Shown here: piece after piece, positions 53,481 to 62,285 of the stretch
Layout: each line of letters starts with the position of its first letter
Position numbering within the stretch: the first letter of the stretch is position 1
Assembly (NCBI RefSeq): GCF_000413935.1
Contig: NZ_KE340384.1
Span: 123,638 to 187,637 of the forward strand
Reading direction: 5' to 3'
DNA length: 64,000 nucleotides
DNA from: Acinetobacter colistiniresistens
GTDB lineage: Bacteria; Pseudomonadota; Gammaproteobacteria; Pseudomonadales; Moraxellaceae
Translations under genes and position numbers: made by a program
Notes under the pieces: generated by a model
What the model saw: the letters and a program-made list of their open reading frames with translations, nothing else
Told to the model about the DNA's origin: nothing
Databases searched by the model: none

Positions 53481-53768
53481 TTAAATAGTAAAAACTTCTA
53501 CTCCATTCACGACAATCTTTAAGCTCCTAACCGTAAGCCATGGCCAAACACGAACATTTAACACAATTTTATGCTGTTCAATGTCAAAAGAAAAAGATGG
53601 AATAAACCAAGGCTGACTTACTCCACCAGCTATTGCATTTCCATCAAGCGCAACATATTCATACCCAGCCCCTCGCCCATGATATTCCACATGATAAGAA
53701 TTGCCGTCTATGGTGAGCAAAAATTTTCTATAAAGCCATTTTTTCTCTAACAGTTTGCAAACAATCAT
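53481..53768 (-). CDS. Hypothetical protein, about 95 aa
   Basis: Unrecognised. The start is likely the ATG of MIVCKLLEKKW, with only a weak ribosome site; the frame is open a further 17 codons upstream without an ATG. A short hydrophobic or basic N-terminus is followed by alternating beta-type segments (FLLTIDGNSYHVEYHGRGAG, NVRVWPWLTVRSLKIVVNG). Composition looks like real coding sequence. It stands alone, minus strand, AT-rich, between the TetR and nucleosidase genes. Confidence 0.5.
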   Translation of the reverse strand: MIVCKLLEKKWLYRKFLLTIDGNSYHVEYHGRGAGYEYVALDGNAIAGGVSQPWFIPSFSFDIEQHKIVLNVRVWPWLTVRSLKIVVNGVEVFTI

Positions 53769-53988
53769 CGCTACACTCAATAATACTATTTCAATTTCCG
53801 TGTACGGAGAAACCTAATACTCTACCATTAAAAAATGACTAATTATTGAAAATAAGAAATTCTAAAATATTAATTTTCAATAAGAAAGTGTAGCTATACC
53901 TAGTCGATATTGAATCAATTTAATATAATGACTGTTATGCCAATTTAACATCAAAACTTACTAACAATCTAAAATTTACCCATATAGA

Positions 53989-54576
53989 CTACAGCGTTAA
54001 GTCGTTGCACTTAAAAATGTGCCAGATACAGCGCCAATATTTTTTTGCCCCCAGCAACAGATTTTCTTCCCAGTCCAGATGCGCAGTATCATTGGCACCA
54101 TCCGTAATATATTTCACTGAAATTAAACGTACCCCGAGCTTTTGACACACTTTGGCTAAGGCATAGGCTTCCATATCCACGAGGTTACAACTGACTTTTG
54201 GGATGCCTGTTTCAAAAGAATCACCCGTACCACAGATCCCTTTGGGTAAAAGCTCAAAATGGGGCTGGGTATAAATCTCCGCTGGAATTTCGTCATCCAT
54301 TGGGGTCACTCCAACTGCGAAACCGAGTGGAGACACATCCATATCGCGCTGTACAAAAGTAACCACCTCAACCAGACTGTGCGCGTCGAAATGTGAACTA
54401 CCTGCACTGCCTAGATTGATCAGCGTTTTACAGCCTGTCTTTTGAATCACTTCAAAGGCCTTGAATGCTGCATTAATTTTGCCGATGCCACTGTAATGAA
54501 CGTCAATACCAGCTTGTTCAAACAACCCTTTAGATTCATTCGGCAAAGCCATAATCAGAGCAACATCAGCATTCAT
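53989..54576 (-). CDS. Nucleoside phosphorylase/nucleosidase family (MTA/SAH nucleosidase-like)
   Basis: PNP_UDP_1-type protein of 195 aa. The N-terminus VALIMALPNESKGLFEQAGI and GIGKINAAF are typical. The base-binding and catalytic region shows LVDMEAYALAKVCQKLGV (Glu, about 132-149) and the acidic pair in YITDGANDTAH (catalytic Asp, about 155-165). Function may be methylthioadenosine/adenosylhomocysteine or another purine nucleoside hydrolysis. The last 16 residues (from YWRCIWHIF) look out of frame: adding one A to a 7-A run gives KKILALYLAHF and a stop. Confidence 0.8.
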   Translation of the reverse strand: MNADVALIMALPNESKGLFEQAGIDVHYSGIGKINAAFKAFEVIQKTGCKTLINLGSAGSSHFDAHSLVEVVTFVQRDMDVSPLGFAVGVTPMDDEIPAEIYTQPHFELLPKGICGTGDSFETGIPKVSCNLVDMEAYALAKVCQKLGVRLISVKYITDGANDTAHLDWEENLLLGAKKYWRCIWHIFKCNDLTL

Positions 54577-54585
54577 AAAGGACTC

Positions 54586-54884
54586 TTTTCAATCAGAATA
54601 AACAAACATAGCCTGAATTTAACAAAAAATATGATACTCGGAAACGTCGTCCGCAACTGTTCGAGACAGGGCTCCATTTATAAGGAGTTGTTTCTGCGAC
54701 TCTTTCAGCTAGTTGATGGTAGTCAACGAGTTTTGCGGATGACAATGGTTTTGCTTACTTTTGCCGAAACAAAAGTAAGTCAAACCGAAGGTTTATCCTG
54801 AAATTGGATGAGAACAAATAAGATTCCATCAAGATAATTGTTTTTAAAAAACTAAAGATATAAACCGAACTAAGATCACATAAA
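54586..54884. repeat. Intergenic repeat-like sequence
   Basis: The 54577-54910 gap has no convincing gene. It contains a strong inverted repeat with 10-bp arms (CTTACTTTTG, loop CCGAAA, 54754-54779) and the imperfect pair GGGCTCC/GGAGTTG upstream. A weaker relative occurs in the lldD-dld gap, so this is probably a dispersed repeat family. Confidence 0.4.
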
Positions 54885-54906
54885 AAGGTGTGCTTTAGCA
54901 CACCTT
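54885..54906 (-). terminator. Terminator after the TDT transporter gene
   Basis: AAGGTGTGC/GCACACCTT with a 4-nt loop and a T-run on the minus strand, just past the stop. Confidence 0.8.
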
Positions 54907-54910
54907 GATA

Positions 54911-56044
54911 TTATTGCATCTTCTGCTGTAAGGCGACCAAACAAGGAGAGAAAAATAGTTGACCGCTATAGGCTCCTGCCAGCGTTTTCTTCATCACCAA
55001 TGCCCACAAACCCACCAGCAACACGCTTAAAACCACGGCCACATACTGTAAGAAGTCGAGATGCAGTTGATGCGCCAAGTTAAAGATCGCCAAGATAAAC
55101 ACACCGAATGGGAAAGTCAGCCCCCACCAACCCAAGTTAAATGGAATTCCAGTACGCATATGACGCAGTGTGGTCAAAATCGCAATCCCAAACCACCATA
55201 AACCAAAACCTAATAGCACCAAACTTGCCACGATGCCCAAGGCTGGAAGTAATGTGGCTAAGCCTTCGAAACCCATCGCCTGCATAATACGTGGCGCTTG
55301 TTCACCGAGTAACAATAATGCCAATGCCCCTGTTCCAATCGGTCCTAAACATAACCAGCTAGAAATCGCGACTTCTTTCTCAGGTAATTGATGCAAAGCC
55401 AGACGTAGCATCAAAATGGTTAAGATCGCAAACGCAGGTAGTACAGAAATGCCCCACAATACATAGCCTGTGATCAAGATGGTTAAAGCATGCTGATCCG
55501 CTGCTAAGTGCTGTAATAACAGCCCCGCAGAGCTGGCAGCGACCTCACAGGCCACGATCGGGAGTAACCACACCGCAGTCATGCGTTGTAGTTGGTGATC
55601 TTGGCAGCTAAACATACAAAATGGCACCCCCCATGCAATCACCACTGCCAGAAACACATCCAGATACCAGAGGTAGGTCGCAATCTGGATGGCAATATCA
55701 CCATATAAATGCGTACCAAAACTGAGAAAACCATTGGCAATGGTGGCTAAACCCATCGGAATCGCTCCTAAAAACAGGCTCATATTCGGATGACTAAAAA
55801 TCTGCTTGGCTTCAGTTGGGAACAAAATCCAGCGTAAGATATAGAGCACACTAAAGGTGCTAAATAACAGAATATTAAACTGCCATAATTTGGTCGCAAG
55901 CATAAATAAGATCGATGAAGCGAAAGGCAGCTGTGCTAAAATCATTGCGACCACACCCGTACCCATGGTTGCAGTAAACCAGTTTGGGGTAAAATGGCGA
56001 ATCACATCGGTGCTCTGCTCTAGTTGATAAAACGGCTTTTTCAT
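54911..56044 (-). CDS. TDT-family transporter (TehA/Mae1/SLAC1 type)
   Basis: Integral membrane protein of 377 aa with about ten membrane segments. The family opening FTPNWFTATMGTGVVAMIL (about 17-35) is clear, and later FNLGWWGLTFPFGVFILAI (about 318-336) matches the repeat with the Phe gate region. Members move dicarboxylates, sulfite, tellurite or anions; yeast Ssu1 is a sulfite pump. The substrate is not predictable here. It is monocistronic and 2.5 kb from the sulfonate operon. Confidence 0.88.
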   Translation of the reverse strand: MKKPFYQLEQSTDVIRHFTPNWFTATMGTGVVAMILAQLPFASSILFMLATKLWQFNILLFSTFSVLYILRWILFPTEAKQIFSHPNMSLFLGAIPMGLATIANGFLSFGTHLYGDIAIQIATYLWYLDVFLAVVIAWGVPFCMFSCQDHQLQRMTAVWLLPIVACEVAASSAGLLLQHLAADQHALTILITGYVLWGISVLPAFAILTILMLRLALHQLPEKEVAISSWLCLGPIGTGALALLLLGEQAPRIMQAMGFEGLATLLPALGIVASLVLLGFGLWWFGIAILTTLRHMRTGIPFNLGWWGLTFPFGVFILAIFNLAHQLHLDFLQYVAVVLSVLLVGLWALVMKKTLAGAYSGQLFFSPCLVALQQKMQ

Positions 56045-56251
56045 CTCTTTCTCGATATCAAGCGACTATGAAGCTATTTTAGATCAACCCTTAAATAAGA
56101 AAAATTGATTTATTTTTATTTAATGAATCAATTTAATTGATATAAGAACTTTAAATATTGAAATTTTTCTGTGTAAAAACACAACAACAAGACGAAACGC
56201 TGAGAATATGGCAATATATAGCCTTTGCAAAAATCACTGTATTTAACGCCC

Positions 56252-57253
56252 ATGAAGTTGCTTCGTCTCAACGCATTATCGCCAGATTTTCAGTTACCCC
56301 CAACTGCGGTAACGATTGGCAATTTTGATGGTGTCCATCTCGGCCATCAGGCGATGATTGCTCAACTCAAAACGTTGGCTGAAGTGCAAGGCTTAAAAAC
56401 ATTGGTGATGATTTTTGAGCCACAACCACTTGAATTTTTTAAAGGTTATGAAGCGCCACCGCGTATCAGCTCACTCAGAGAAAAAGTAGAATATTTAACT
56501 GAGCTCGGTGTGGACTACATTGCTGTTGCGAAATTCGACCAATATTTTAGAAGCTTAAATGCCACTGAATTTGCTGACCTACTTAAATTAAAACTCAATG
56601 CACAAAGCCTAGTGTTGGGTGATGACTTCCATTTTGGCAAAGATCGCCAAGGTAACAGTGAATTCTTACGAGACTATGGTTTTGATGTCACCAATTTAAA
56701 TACCGTGGCTTTAAATGGTGAACGCGTCAGTTCAACTCGTATTCGTCAGGTTTTACAAGAAGGTGATCTGGCATTAGCGGCAAAACTCTTGGGCCGTCCA
56801 TATAGCATCACAGGTCGTGTGCAATATGGTGACCAGATTGGCCGTACCCTAGACTTTCCAACCATTAATGTTCGTTTAAACCGTCACAAACCCTGTTTAA
56901 ACGGGATTTATGCGGTGGATGTGGTCTGTGAAAATGCATCCTTGAATGCAAAAGTAAAACATGTCGATCCTGCCCTGAACGGGATTACAGGCTATCAAGC
57001 TGACAGTTTGTTTGGTGCAGGTCATGTGGGGACACGCCCAGCCATCAAACAAGTCCATCCTGAATGGCGATTAGAGGTACATTTCCCTGATGTTTCTGCT
57101 AATCTGTATGGCTTATTGATGCGGGTCACTTTCCTTCACTATTTACATGGTGAACTGAATTACCCTTCGCTTGAAGCCCTCAAAGCTGGAATTAATCATG
57201 ATGTGCAACAGTTACGAGACTATCGGACGAGTACACCAGAATTTCCATTTTAA
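56252..57253 (+). CDS. ribF: Bifunctional riboflavin kinase/FAD synthetase
   Basis: Makes FMN and then FAD. The 333-aa protein has an N-terminal FAD synthetase domain (about 15-180) with TIGNFDGVHLGHQAM and VLGDDFHFGKDRQGN plus SSTRIRQVL, and a C-terminal riboflavin kinase domain (about 185-320) with GRPYSITGRVQYGDQIGRTL and FPTINVRLN. The ATG of MKLLRLNAL is chosen; a frame from 56225 adds nine residues without a better ribosome site. ribF-ileS-lspA-fkpB is the familiar gammaproteobacterial order; a MITE lies between ribF and ileS. Confidence 0.94.
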   Translation: MKLLRLNALSPDFQLPPTAVTIGNFDGVHLGHQAMIAQLKTLAEVQGLKTLVMIFEPQPLEFFKGYEAPPRISSLREKVEYLTELGVDYIAVAKFDQYFRSLNATEFADLLKLKLNAQSLVLGDDFHFGKDRQGNSEFLRDYGFDVTNLNTVALNGERVSSTRIRQVLQEGDLALAAKLLGRPYSITGRVQYGDQIGRTLDFPTINVRLNRHKPCLNGIYAVDVVCENASLNAKVKHVDPALNGITGYQADSLFGAGHVGTRPAIKQVHPEWRLEVHFPDVSANLYGLLMRVTFLHYLHGELNYPSLEALKAGINHDVQQLRDYRTSTPEFPF

Positions 57254-57265
57254 ATTTAATTAGTA

Positions 57266-57530
57266 GGGTTTGTTTACACTTCACAATGCTTGCGACAGAG
57301 GAGTTTTTTAGACGATACAAGGCATGACTTGCGAAATTTAGTCATTCTAAATGAGCCAAGTTATAACGCAGTAGCGGCAAAAAATATCCCTGTCCCGAAG
57401 GGTTATAGCTAAAACTGCCCCAAACATCGTTATGAGACTTGACAAGGGGATCGCCATTGCCTACGTTTCATGCCTTGTTTGTGTGGTTTTAGCCAATAAC
57501 GCAAGGCATGGCTGAAGTGTTAACAGACCC
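57266..57530. mobile_element. MITE-like element, 265 bp, flanked by TA
   Basis: Terminal inverted repeats match 16 of 18: left GGGTTTGTTTACACTTCA, right (reverse complement) GGGTCTGTTAACACTTCA. TA lies on each side (57264-57265, 57531-57532), as for TA-target transposons of the IS630/Tc1 kind. Inside there is a further inverted pair ACAAGGCATGA (57317-57327) and its complement at 57468-57478, and no coding frame. It occupies nearly all of the ribF-ileS gap, ending about 50 nt before ileS. Confidence 0.75.
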
Positions 57531-57581
57531 TAAAGTAATACATGTCAGTTTACAAACTGATCAAACTGGAAGAAAACTTGC

Positions 57582-60419
57582 ATGAGCGATAAGCAAACTC
57601 CTGAAAATGCAGTGGATTATAAAGCCACACTCAATTTGCCAGCGACTGAATTTGCCATGAAGGCAAACTTGGCTGTACGTGAAGCCAAATGGTTAGAAGA
57701 GTGGTATGCCGACAACATTTATCAGCAGATTCGTGAATCGCGTATTGGCAAGAAAAAATATGTATTGCACGACGGCCCTCCCTATGCCAATGGTCAAATC
57801 CACTTAGGTCATGCTGTCAATAAAGTCCTCAAAGACATCATCATTAAAAGTCGCGTTTTAGATGGCTTCGATGCACCGTATGTACCGGGTTGGGACTGTC
57901 ATGGCCTGCCAATCGAACTGAAAGTCGAAGAAAAAGTCGGTAAAGTGGGCGTTAAAGTTGATGCCTCAACTTTCCGTAAAGCTTGCCGTGAATATGCCTA
58001 CACCCAAGTCGAATTACAGAAGAAAGACTTTGTGCGTATGGGCGTTTTTGGTGACTGGGACAATCCGTACCTGACCATGAACTTCAAGCAAGAAGCGGAT
58101 ATCGTCCGTGCCTTGGGTGCCATTGCTAAAGCAGGTCATATCGAACCAGGTCTAAAACCAGTAAACTGGTGTATGGACTGTGGTTCATCATTGGCTGAAG
58201 CTGAAGTTGAATACGAAGACAAAAAATCAGATGCAATTGATGTTGGCTTTACCGTAGTTGATCTCAAAGATCTCAGCACACGTTTGAATGTCGAGGTTCA
58301 AGATGCCACGGATATCGTGATCTGGACCACTACACCATGGACCTTGCCTGCCAACCAAGCCGTGGCACTGCATGCTGACATCGACTATCAATTGGTTCAA
58401 GTCACGACTGACCGTGGTACGCAAAACTTTATTCTGGCCAAGGATTTGGTTGAATCTGCAATCGAACGCTACAAACTGGAAAACCCAGTGGTACTCGCAG
58501 ATTTCAAAGGCGCTGCAATTGAGAACCTTCTTTTACAACATCCGTTACTGGCAGATCGTCAAGTCCCTGTGATTTTAGGCGAGCACGTGATTGCAACAAG
58601 TGGTACAGGTGCCGTTCATACTGCACCTGGCCATGGTGTGGACGATTATAAAGTCGGTTTGCTATATCAATTAAAAGTTGAAAACCCTGTCGGTGGTAAT
58701 GGTGTTTATTTACCAACATCACCAATCTTTGCAGGGGAACACATCTATAAAGCCAATCCTCAGATCATTGAGGCTTTGGGTGCTGTCGGTCGTCTGTGGG
58801 CACATCAGCCAATCAAACACAGCTACCCACACTGCTGGCGTCATAAAACCCCGATTATCTTCCGTGCGACACCACAATGGTTTATCAGCATGGATGCCAA
58901 TGGCCTGCGCCAAAATGCCTTGAATGCAATTGAAAACGAGATCGAATTTGTACCTGATTGGGGCCAAAGCCGGATTCAGTCGATGATCGAAGGTCGTCCA
59001 GACTGGTGTATCTCACGTCAACGGACTTGGGGTGTGCCAATCCCATTCTTCGTACACAAAGACACCAATGCCCTGCATCCACGTACGCCTGAATTGATCG
59101 AAGAAGTGGCTAAACTGATCGAACAAGAAGGCATTGATGGCTGGTATAACCGAGAAGCCAGCGAATTCATCGGTGCCGATGCTGAGCAATACAATGCCAT
59201 TCGTGACACCTTAGATGTCTGGTTTGACTCTGGAACTACACACTATGCGGTGTTACGCGAGCGTGATGATCTGCAAGATCCAGCAGACTTATATCTAGAA
59301 GGTTCAGATCAACATCGTGGCTGGTTCCAATCATCGTTATTAACCTCAATTGCCATCAATGAGCGCGCGCCATATAAAGGTCTGCTCACGCATGGTTTCG
59401 TAGTGGATGAGAAAGGCCGCAAGATGTCTAAGTCATTAGGCAACATCATTACCCCACAAGACATTATCAAAGATATGGGTGCTGATGGCTTACGTTTCTG
59501 GATCGCATCTGCTGACTATCGTTATGAAATGACAGCGGGTAAAGAAATCTTTAGCCGCGCCTCTGATGGTTATCGTCGTATCCGTAATACCTTACGTTTC
59601 TTGTTGGCCAACTTGAATGGTTTCAAACCATCAACAGATGCGCTACCAGTCGACCAGTTGATTGCATTGGATCAATACATCTTGCAACGCGCTGCTGAAG
59701 TTCAAAAAACCATCCAGCAAGCCTATGAAGAGATGAATTTCCATATCGTCACCAATGCATTGACCAACTTCTGTATTAACGACTTAGGTGGTTTCTATCT
59801 CGACATCATCAAAGATCGTCAGTACACCACTAAAGCAGATTCTCAAGCACGTCATTCTGCACAAACAGCGCTATATCACATCGTACAAGCCTTTGTTCGC
59901 TGGATGTCACCGATCTTGAGCTTTACCGCACAAGAAGCTTGGCCATTGATTCCTGAACAAACCGGTAAATATGTGTTCACGGCTGAATGGTATGACATCC
60001 CAACCGCATCAACAGCAAACTTACTGTCTGAAGCAGATTGGCAAACATTGATTAGCGTAAAATCAGCAGTAAATAAACAGATTGAAGCCGCACGTAACGC
60101 TAAACTCATCGGCAGTAACTTATCTGCCAAAGTTGAACTTTGGGCAGATGAAGCCTTACAGACATTGTTAAACCAATTGGCTGATGAATTACGTTTTGTC
60201 TTGATCACCTCTCAAGTCATCGTTCACCCGTATGCTGAACAAGGTGAAAGCACGGATCTTGCAGGATTACGTGTCCAAGTCTCCGCAGCAGATGGTGAAA
60301 AATGTGTACGTTGCTGGCATGTACTGCCAGATGTAAATACACATGTTGGTCATCCTGGTTTATGCGCTCGTTGTATTATCAACGTCACTGGCAGTGGCGA
60401 AGTGAGAAAATATGCATAA
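57582..60419 (+). CDS. ileS: Isoleucyl-tRNA synthetase
   Basis: Class I synthetase of 945 aa, full length. HIGH box HLGH at 74-77 in PPYANGQIHLGH, connecting editing domain with TTTPWTLPANQAVALH (about 249-264), KMSKS at about 614-618, and a C-terminal zinc finger CVRCWH...CARC (about 908-931). Its end overlaps lspA by 8 nt. Because it lies directly downstream of the MITE, its promoter may be in or beside that element. Confidence 0.98.
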   Translation: MSDKQTPENAVDYKATLNLPATEFAMKANLAVREAKWLEEWYADNIYQQIRESRIGKKKYVLHDGPPYANGQIHLGHAVNKVLKDIIIKSRVLDGFDAPYVPGWDCHGLPIELKVEEKVGKVGVKVDASTFRKACREYAYTQVELQKKDFVRMGVFGDWDNPYLTMNFKQEADIVRALGAIAKAGHIEPGLKPVNWCMDCGSSLAEAEVEYEDKKSDAIDVGFTVVDLKDLSTRLNVEVQDATDIVIWTTTPWTLPANQAVALHADIDYQLVQVTTDRGTQNFILAKDLVESAIERYKLENPVVLADFKGAAIENLLLQHPLLADRQVPVILGEHVIATSGTGAVHTAPGHGVDDYKVGLLYQLKVENPVGGNGVYLPTSPIFAGEHIYKANPQIIEALGAVGRLWAHQPIKHSYPHCWRHKTPIIFRATPQWFISMDANGLRQNALNAIENEIEFVPDWGQSRIQSMIEGRPDWCISRQRTWGVPIPFFVHKDTNALHPRTPELIEEVAKLIEQEGIDGWYNREASEFIGADAEQYNAIRDTLDVWFDSGTTHYAVLRERDDLQDPADLYLEGSDQHRGWFQSSLLTSIAINERAPYKGLLTHGFVVDEKGRKMSKSLGNIITPQDIIKDMGADGLRFWIASADYRYEMTAGKEIFSRASDGYRRIRNTLRFLLANLNGFKPSTDALPVDQLIALDQYILQRAAEVQKTIQQAYEEMNFHIVTNALTNFCINDLGGFYLDIIKDRQYTTKADSQARHSAQTALYHIVQAFVRWMSPILSFTAQEAWPLIPEQTGKYVFTAEWYDIPTASTANLLSEADWQTLISVKSAVNKQIEAARNAKLIGSNLSAKVELWADEALQTLLNQLADELRFVLITSQVIVHPYAEQGESTDLAGLRVQVSAADGEKCVRCWHVLPDVNTHVGHPGLCARCIINVTGSGEVRKYA

Positions 60420-60954
60420 TTCTGTGCAAACTAGCCCAGCAAAAAAAGGCTTATTCCAATTTTATCCACATAACCTGCTTTGGCTTGGACTTTCAGTCCT
60501 CGCCATTGTGCTGGACCAATGGACTAAATGGATTGCCAGTTCACATTTAAATTATGCAGATCCTGTTCCTGTACTGCCCTTTTTAAATTGGACGCTGTTG
60601 CATAACTACGGGGCTGCATTCAGCTTTTTGTCTGACGCAGGCGGCTGGCAACGCTACTTCTTCACCTCTTTAGCAGGTGTGGTATCGCTGATTTTCATTT
60701 TCTGGCTGATGCGTATGCCAAAGAAAATGATCGTGTTACCGATGGCGATTGCGTTGATTCTCGGTGGTGCAATTGGCAATCTGATTGATCGTGTCAGCTT
60801 AGGCTATGTGGTCGATTTTATTCATGTTTACTATCAAAACAGCCATTTCCCAGCCTTCAACCTTGCGGATAGCTCAATTACGCTAGGCACGATTTTACTG
60901 CTGATTGATACCTTCTTCCTTGAGAAGAAACGTAACCAAAACGTGGATGCATAA
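60412..60954 (+). CDS. lspA: Prolipoprotein signal peptidase
   Basis: Inner-membrane aspartyl protease of 180 aa that removes signal peptides from prolipoproteins such as Wza and SsuA. It has four membrane segments and catalytic aspartates in GGAIGNLIDRVSLGYVVDFI (about 121-140) and FNLADSSITLG (about 151-161). It is coupled to ileS by an 8-nt overlap and almost touches fkpB. Confidence 0.96.
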   Translation: MHNSVQTSPAKKGLFQFYPHNLLWLGLSVLAIVLDQWTKWIASSHLNYADPVPVLPFLNWTLLHNYGAAFSFLSDAGGWQRYFFTSLAGVVSLIFIFWLMRMPKKMIVLPMAIALILGGAIGNLIDRVSLGYVVDFIHVYYQNSHFPAFNLADSSITLGTILLLIDTFFLEKKRNQNVDA

Positions 60955-60955
60955 G

Positions 60956-61438
60956 ATGAACGAAATTATCCAACCAAACGAAGAAATCCGTATTCAAGAT
61001 GGCTCAAAAGTCGACTTACATTTTTCTGTCTCGGTTGAAAATGGTGTTGAAATCGACAATACCCGTGGTCGTGAAGAACCCGTCAGCCTCGTGATTGGCG
61101 ATGGTAACCTACTGCCAGGATTTGAAAAGGCACTCTTTGGTTTACGTGCAGGCGACCGTCGTACTGTACATTTACCACCTGAAGATGCTTTTGGTCCTTG
61201 GAATCCTGAAAATATTCAGACCTTCGATACCGTCAAATTTGAGCAACGCCCGATTGTGGGTCATATGATTGAGTTTGAAGATAAAGCCAAAGCAACCTTG
61301 TTTGGTATTGTAAAATCGGTCAATGATGACACCACAGAAATCGATTTTAACCATCCACTCGCAGGAAAAAATATTACCTTTGAAGTGGAAATCTTCAAAG
61401 TCACCCCTGCGGGTCAGCAAGGCATCAAATTGATGTAA
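60956..61438 (+). CDS. fkpB: FKBP-type peptidyl-prolyl isomerase, SlpA/FkpB
   Basis: Cytoplasmic FKBP of 160 aa with an IF (insert-in-flap) domain. It shows KVDLHFSVSVENGVEIDNT (start), LVIGDGNLLPGFEKALFGLRAG (about 45-66) and the insert around PEDAFGPWNPENIQ then NHPLAGKNITFEVEI. The ATG one base after the lspA stop is chosen. It completes the ribF-ileS-lspA-fkpB run; ispH, common next to fkpB elsewhere, is not here. Confidence 0.93.
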   Translation: MNEIIQPNEEIRIQDGSKVDLHFSVSVENGVEIDNTRGREEPVSLVIGDGNLLPGFEKALFGLRAGDRRTVHLPPEDAFGPWNPENIQTFDTVKFEQRPIVGHMIEFEDKAKATLFGIVKSVNDDTTEIDFNHPLAGKNITFEVEIFKVTPAGQQGIKLM

Positions 61439-61440
61439 CA

Positions 61441-61470
61441 AAAAAGCTCTCAAATGAGAGCTTTTTTTTA
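61441..61470 (+). terminator. Terminator after fkpB
   Basis: AAAAAGCTCTC/GAGAGCTTTTT with a 4-nt loop and a T8 run directly after the fkpB stop. Confidence 0.92.
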
Positions 61471-61543
61471 CGCTAAAGAAAAGTATAAGATCATAAACAA
61501 CTATTTATTTTTAGAATCAAAGCAATAACACAGGAATTTCAAT

Positions 61544-62086
61544 ATGCTCATTTATATTATTGTTGGTAGTGTACGCGAAGGGCGTACCGCGATTAAAGTC
61601 GCCAATTGGGTACAACAAGCAACAACTGAATTTGCTTTAAAAGATATTCAAACTGAAGTTGTTGATCTTAAGGAATGGGATTTACCACTCTTTGCAGGTT
61701 CTCATCCACCTGCGACAGGCATCTATGATCAGCCTAAACAACAGCAATGGGCAGATAAAATTGCACAGGCGCAGGCATTTATCTTCATTAGCCCTGAATA
61801 TAACCATGGCTATAGCCCTGCGCTCAAGAATGCCTTGGATTATGTCGGTAAAGAATGGCAAGGCAAACCTGCGGCTTTTATCGGCTATGGTTCAACTAAT
61901 GGCTCCCGTTCAATCAGTCAAATTCGCCAAGTAACTTCCAGCTTAGGCCTTGTTGATCCGAATGCGGTGATTGAAATTCGTGACATCTTTAAACGTAATA
62001 AAGACGAGAACTTTGAAGCCAATGAGTTTGAAGTGAAAGGATTAGCAGCGTTGGTTGCCAAATTACAGAAATATAATCTCGCTTAA
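61544..62086 (+). CDS. NAD(P)H-dependent FMN reductase family
   Basis: Flavodoxin-fold reductase of 180 aa. Phosphate/flavin loop IIVGSVREGRTAIKVANWV (about 5-23), flavin loop FISPEYNHGYSPALKNALDYV (about 80-100) and GYGSTNGSRSISQIRQV (about 112-128) are present. It may reduce FMN, quinones or chromate; SsuE-type service to SsuD is possible but not indicated by position. AGGAAT lies about 8 nt before the ATG. Confidence 0.9.
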   Translation: MLIYIIVGSVREGRTAIKVANWVQQATTEFALKDIQTEVVDLKEWDLPLFAGSHPPATGIYDQPKQQQWADKIAQAQAFIFISPEYNHGYSPALKNALDYVGKEWQGKPAAFIGYGSTNGSRSISQIRQVTSSLGLVDPNAVIEIRDIFKRNKDENFEANEFEVKGLAALVAKLQKYNLA

Positions 62087-62099
62087 TTGTACGCCTAAG

Positions 62100-62285
62100 C
62101 GTACATTGATCAGGGAGATTGACGTCTATCCCACTGCCGACTCGATCGCTAATATATGAAGTATAGAGAGACAGGAAGTCTCATTGAGAATAAGAACAGA
62201 CACAGGACGTGGTCGTTAATAGGATATCAACGACATAAACTGAATATGAAGAAGCCCCGTCAGGATGATGGGGCTTCTTTTTATC
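62100..62285 (+). ncRNA. Candidate small RNA with intrinsic terminator
   Basis: The interval has no frame, yet shows several short inverted repeats (for example GTACGCCTAAGCGTAC just before it, and AGACAGGAAGTCT inside) and ends in a clear terminator (62250-62285). It is too long (about 160 nt) to be only a terminator leader for the reductase. No known RNA family was matched, so this is a proposal. Confidence 0.35.
62250..62285 (+). terminator. Terminator before the AAA ATPase gene
   Basis: AGAAGCCCC/GGGGCTTCT stem, 11-nt loop, then a TTTTT run on the plus strand. It lies at the convergent junction with the ATPase gene. Confidence 0.88.

Noticed and set aside
54442..54801. 119-aa plus-strand frame across the nucleosidase start
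   Set aside because: Mostly antisense to the nucleosidase and then repeat sequence; no start signal.
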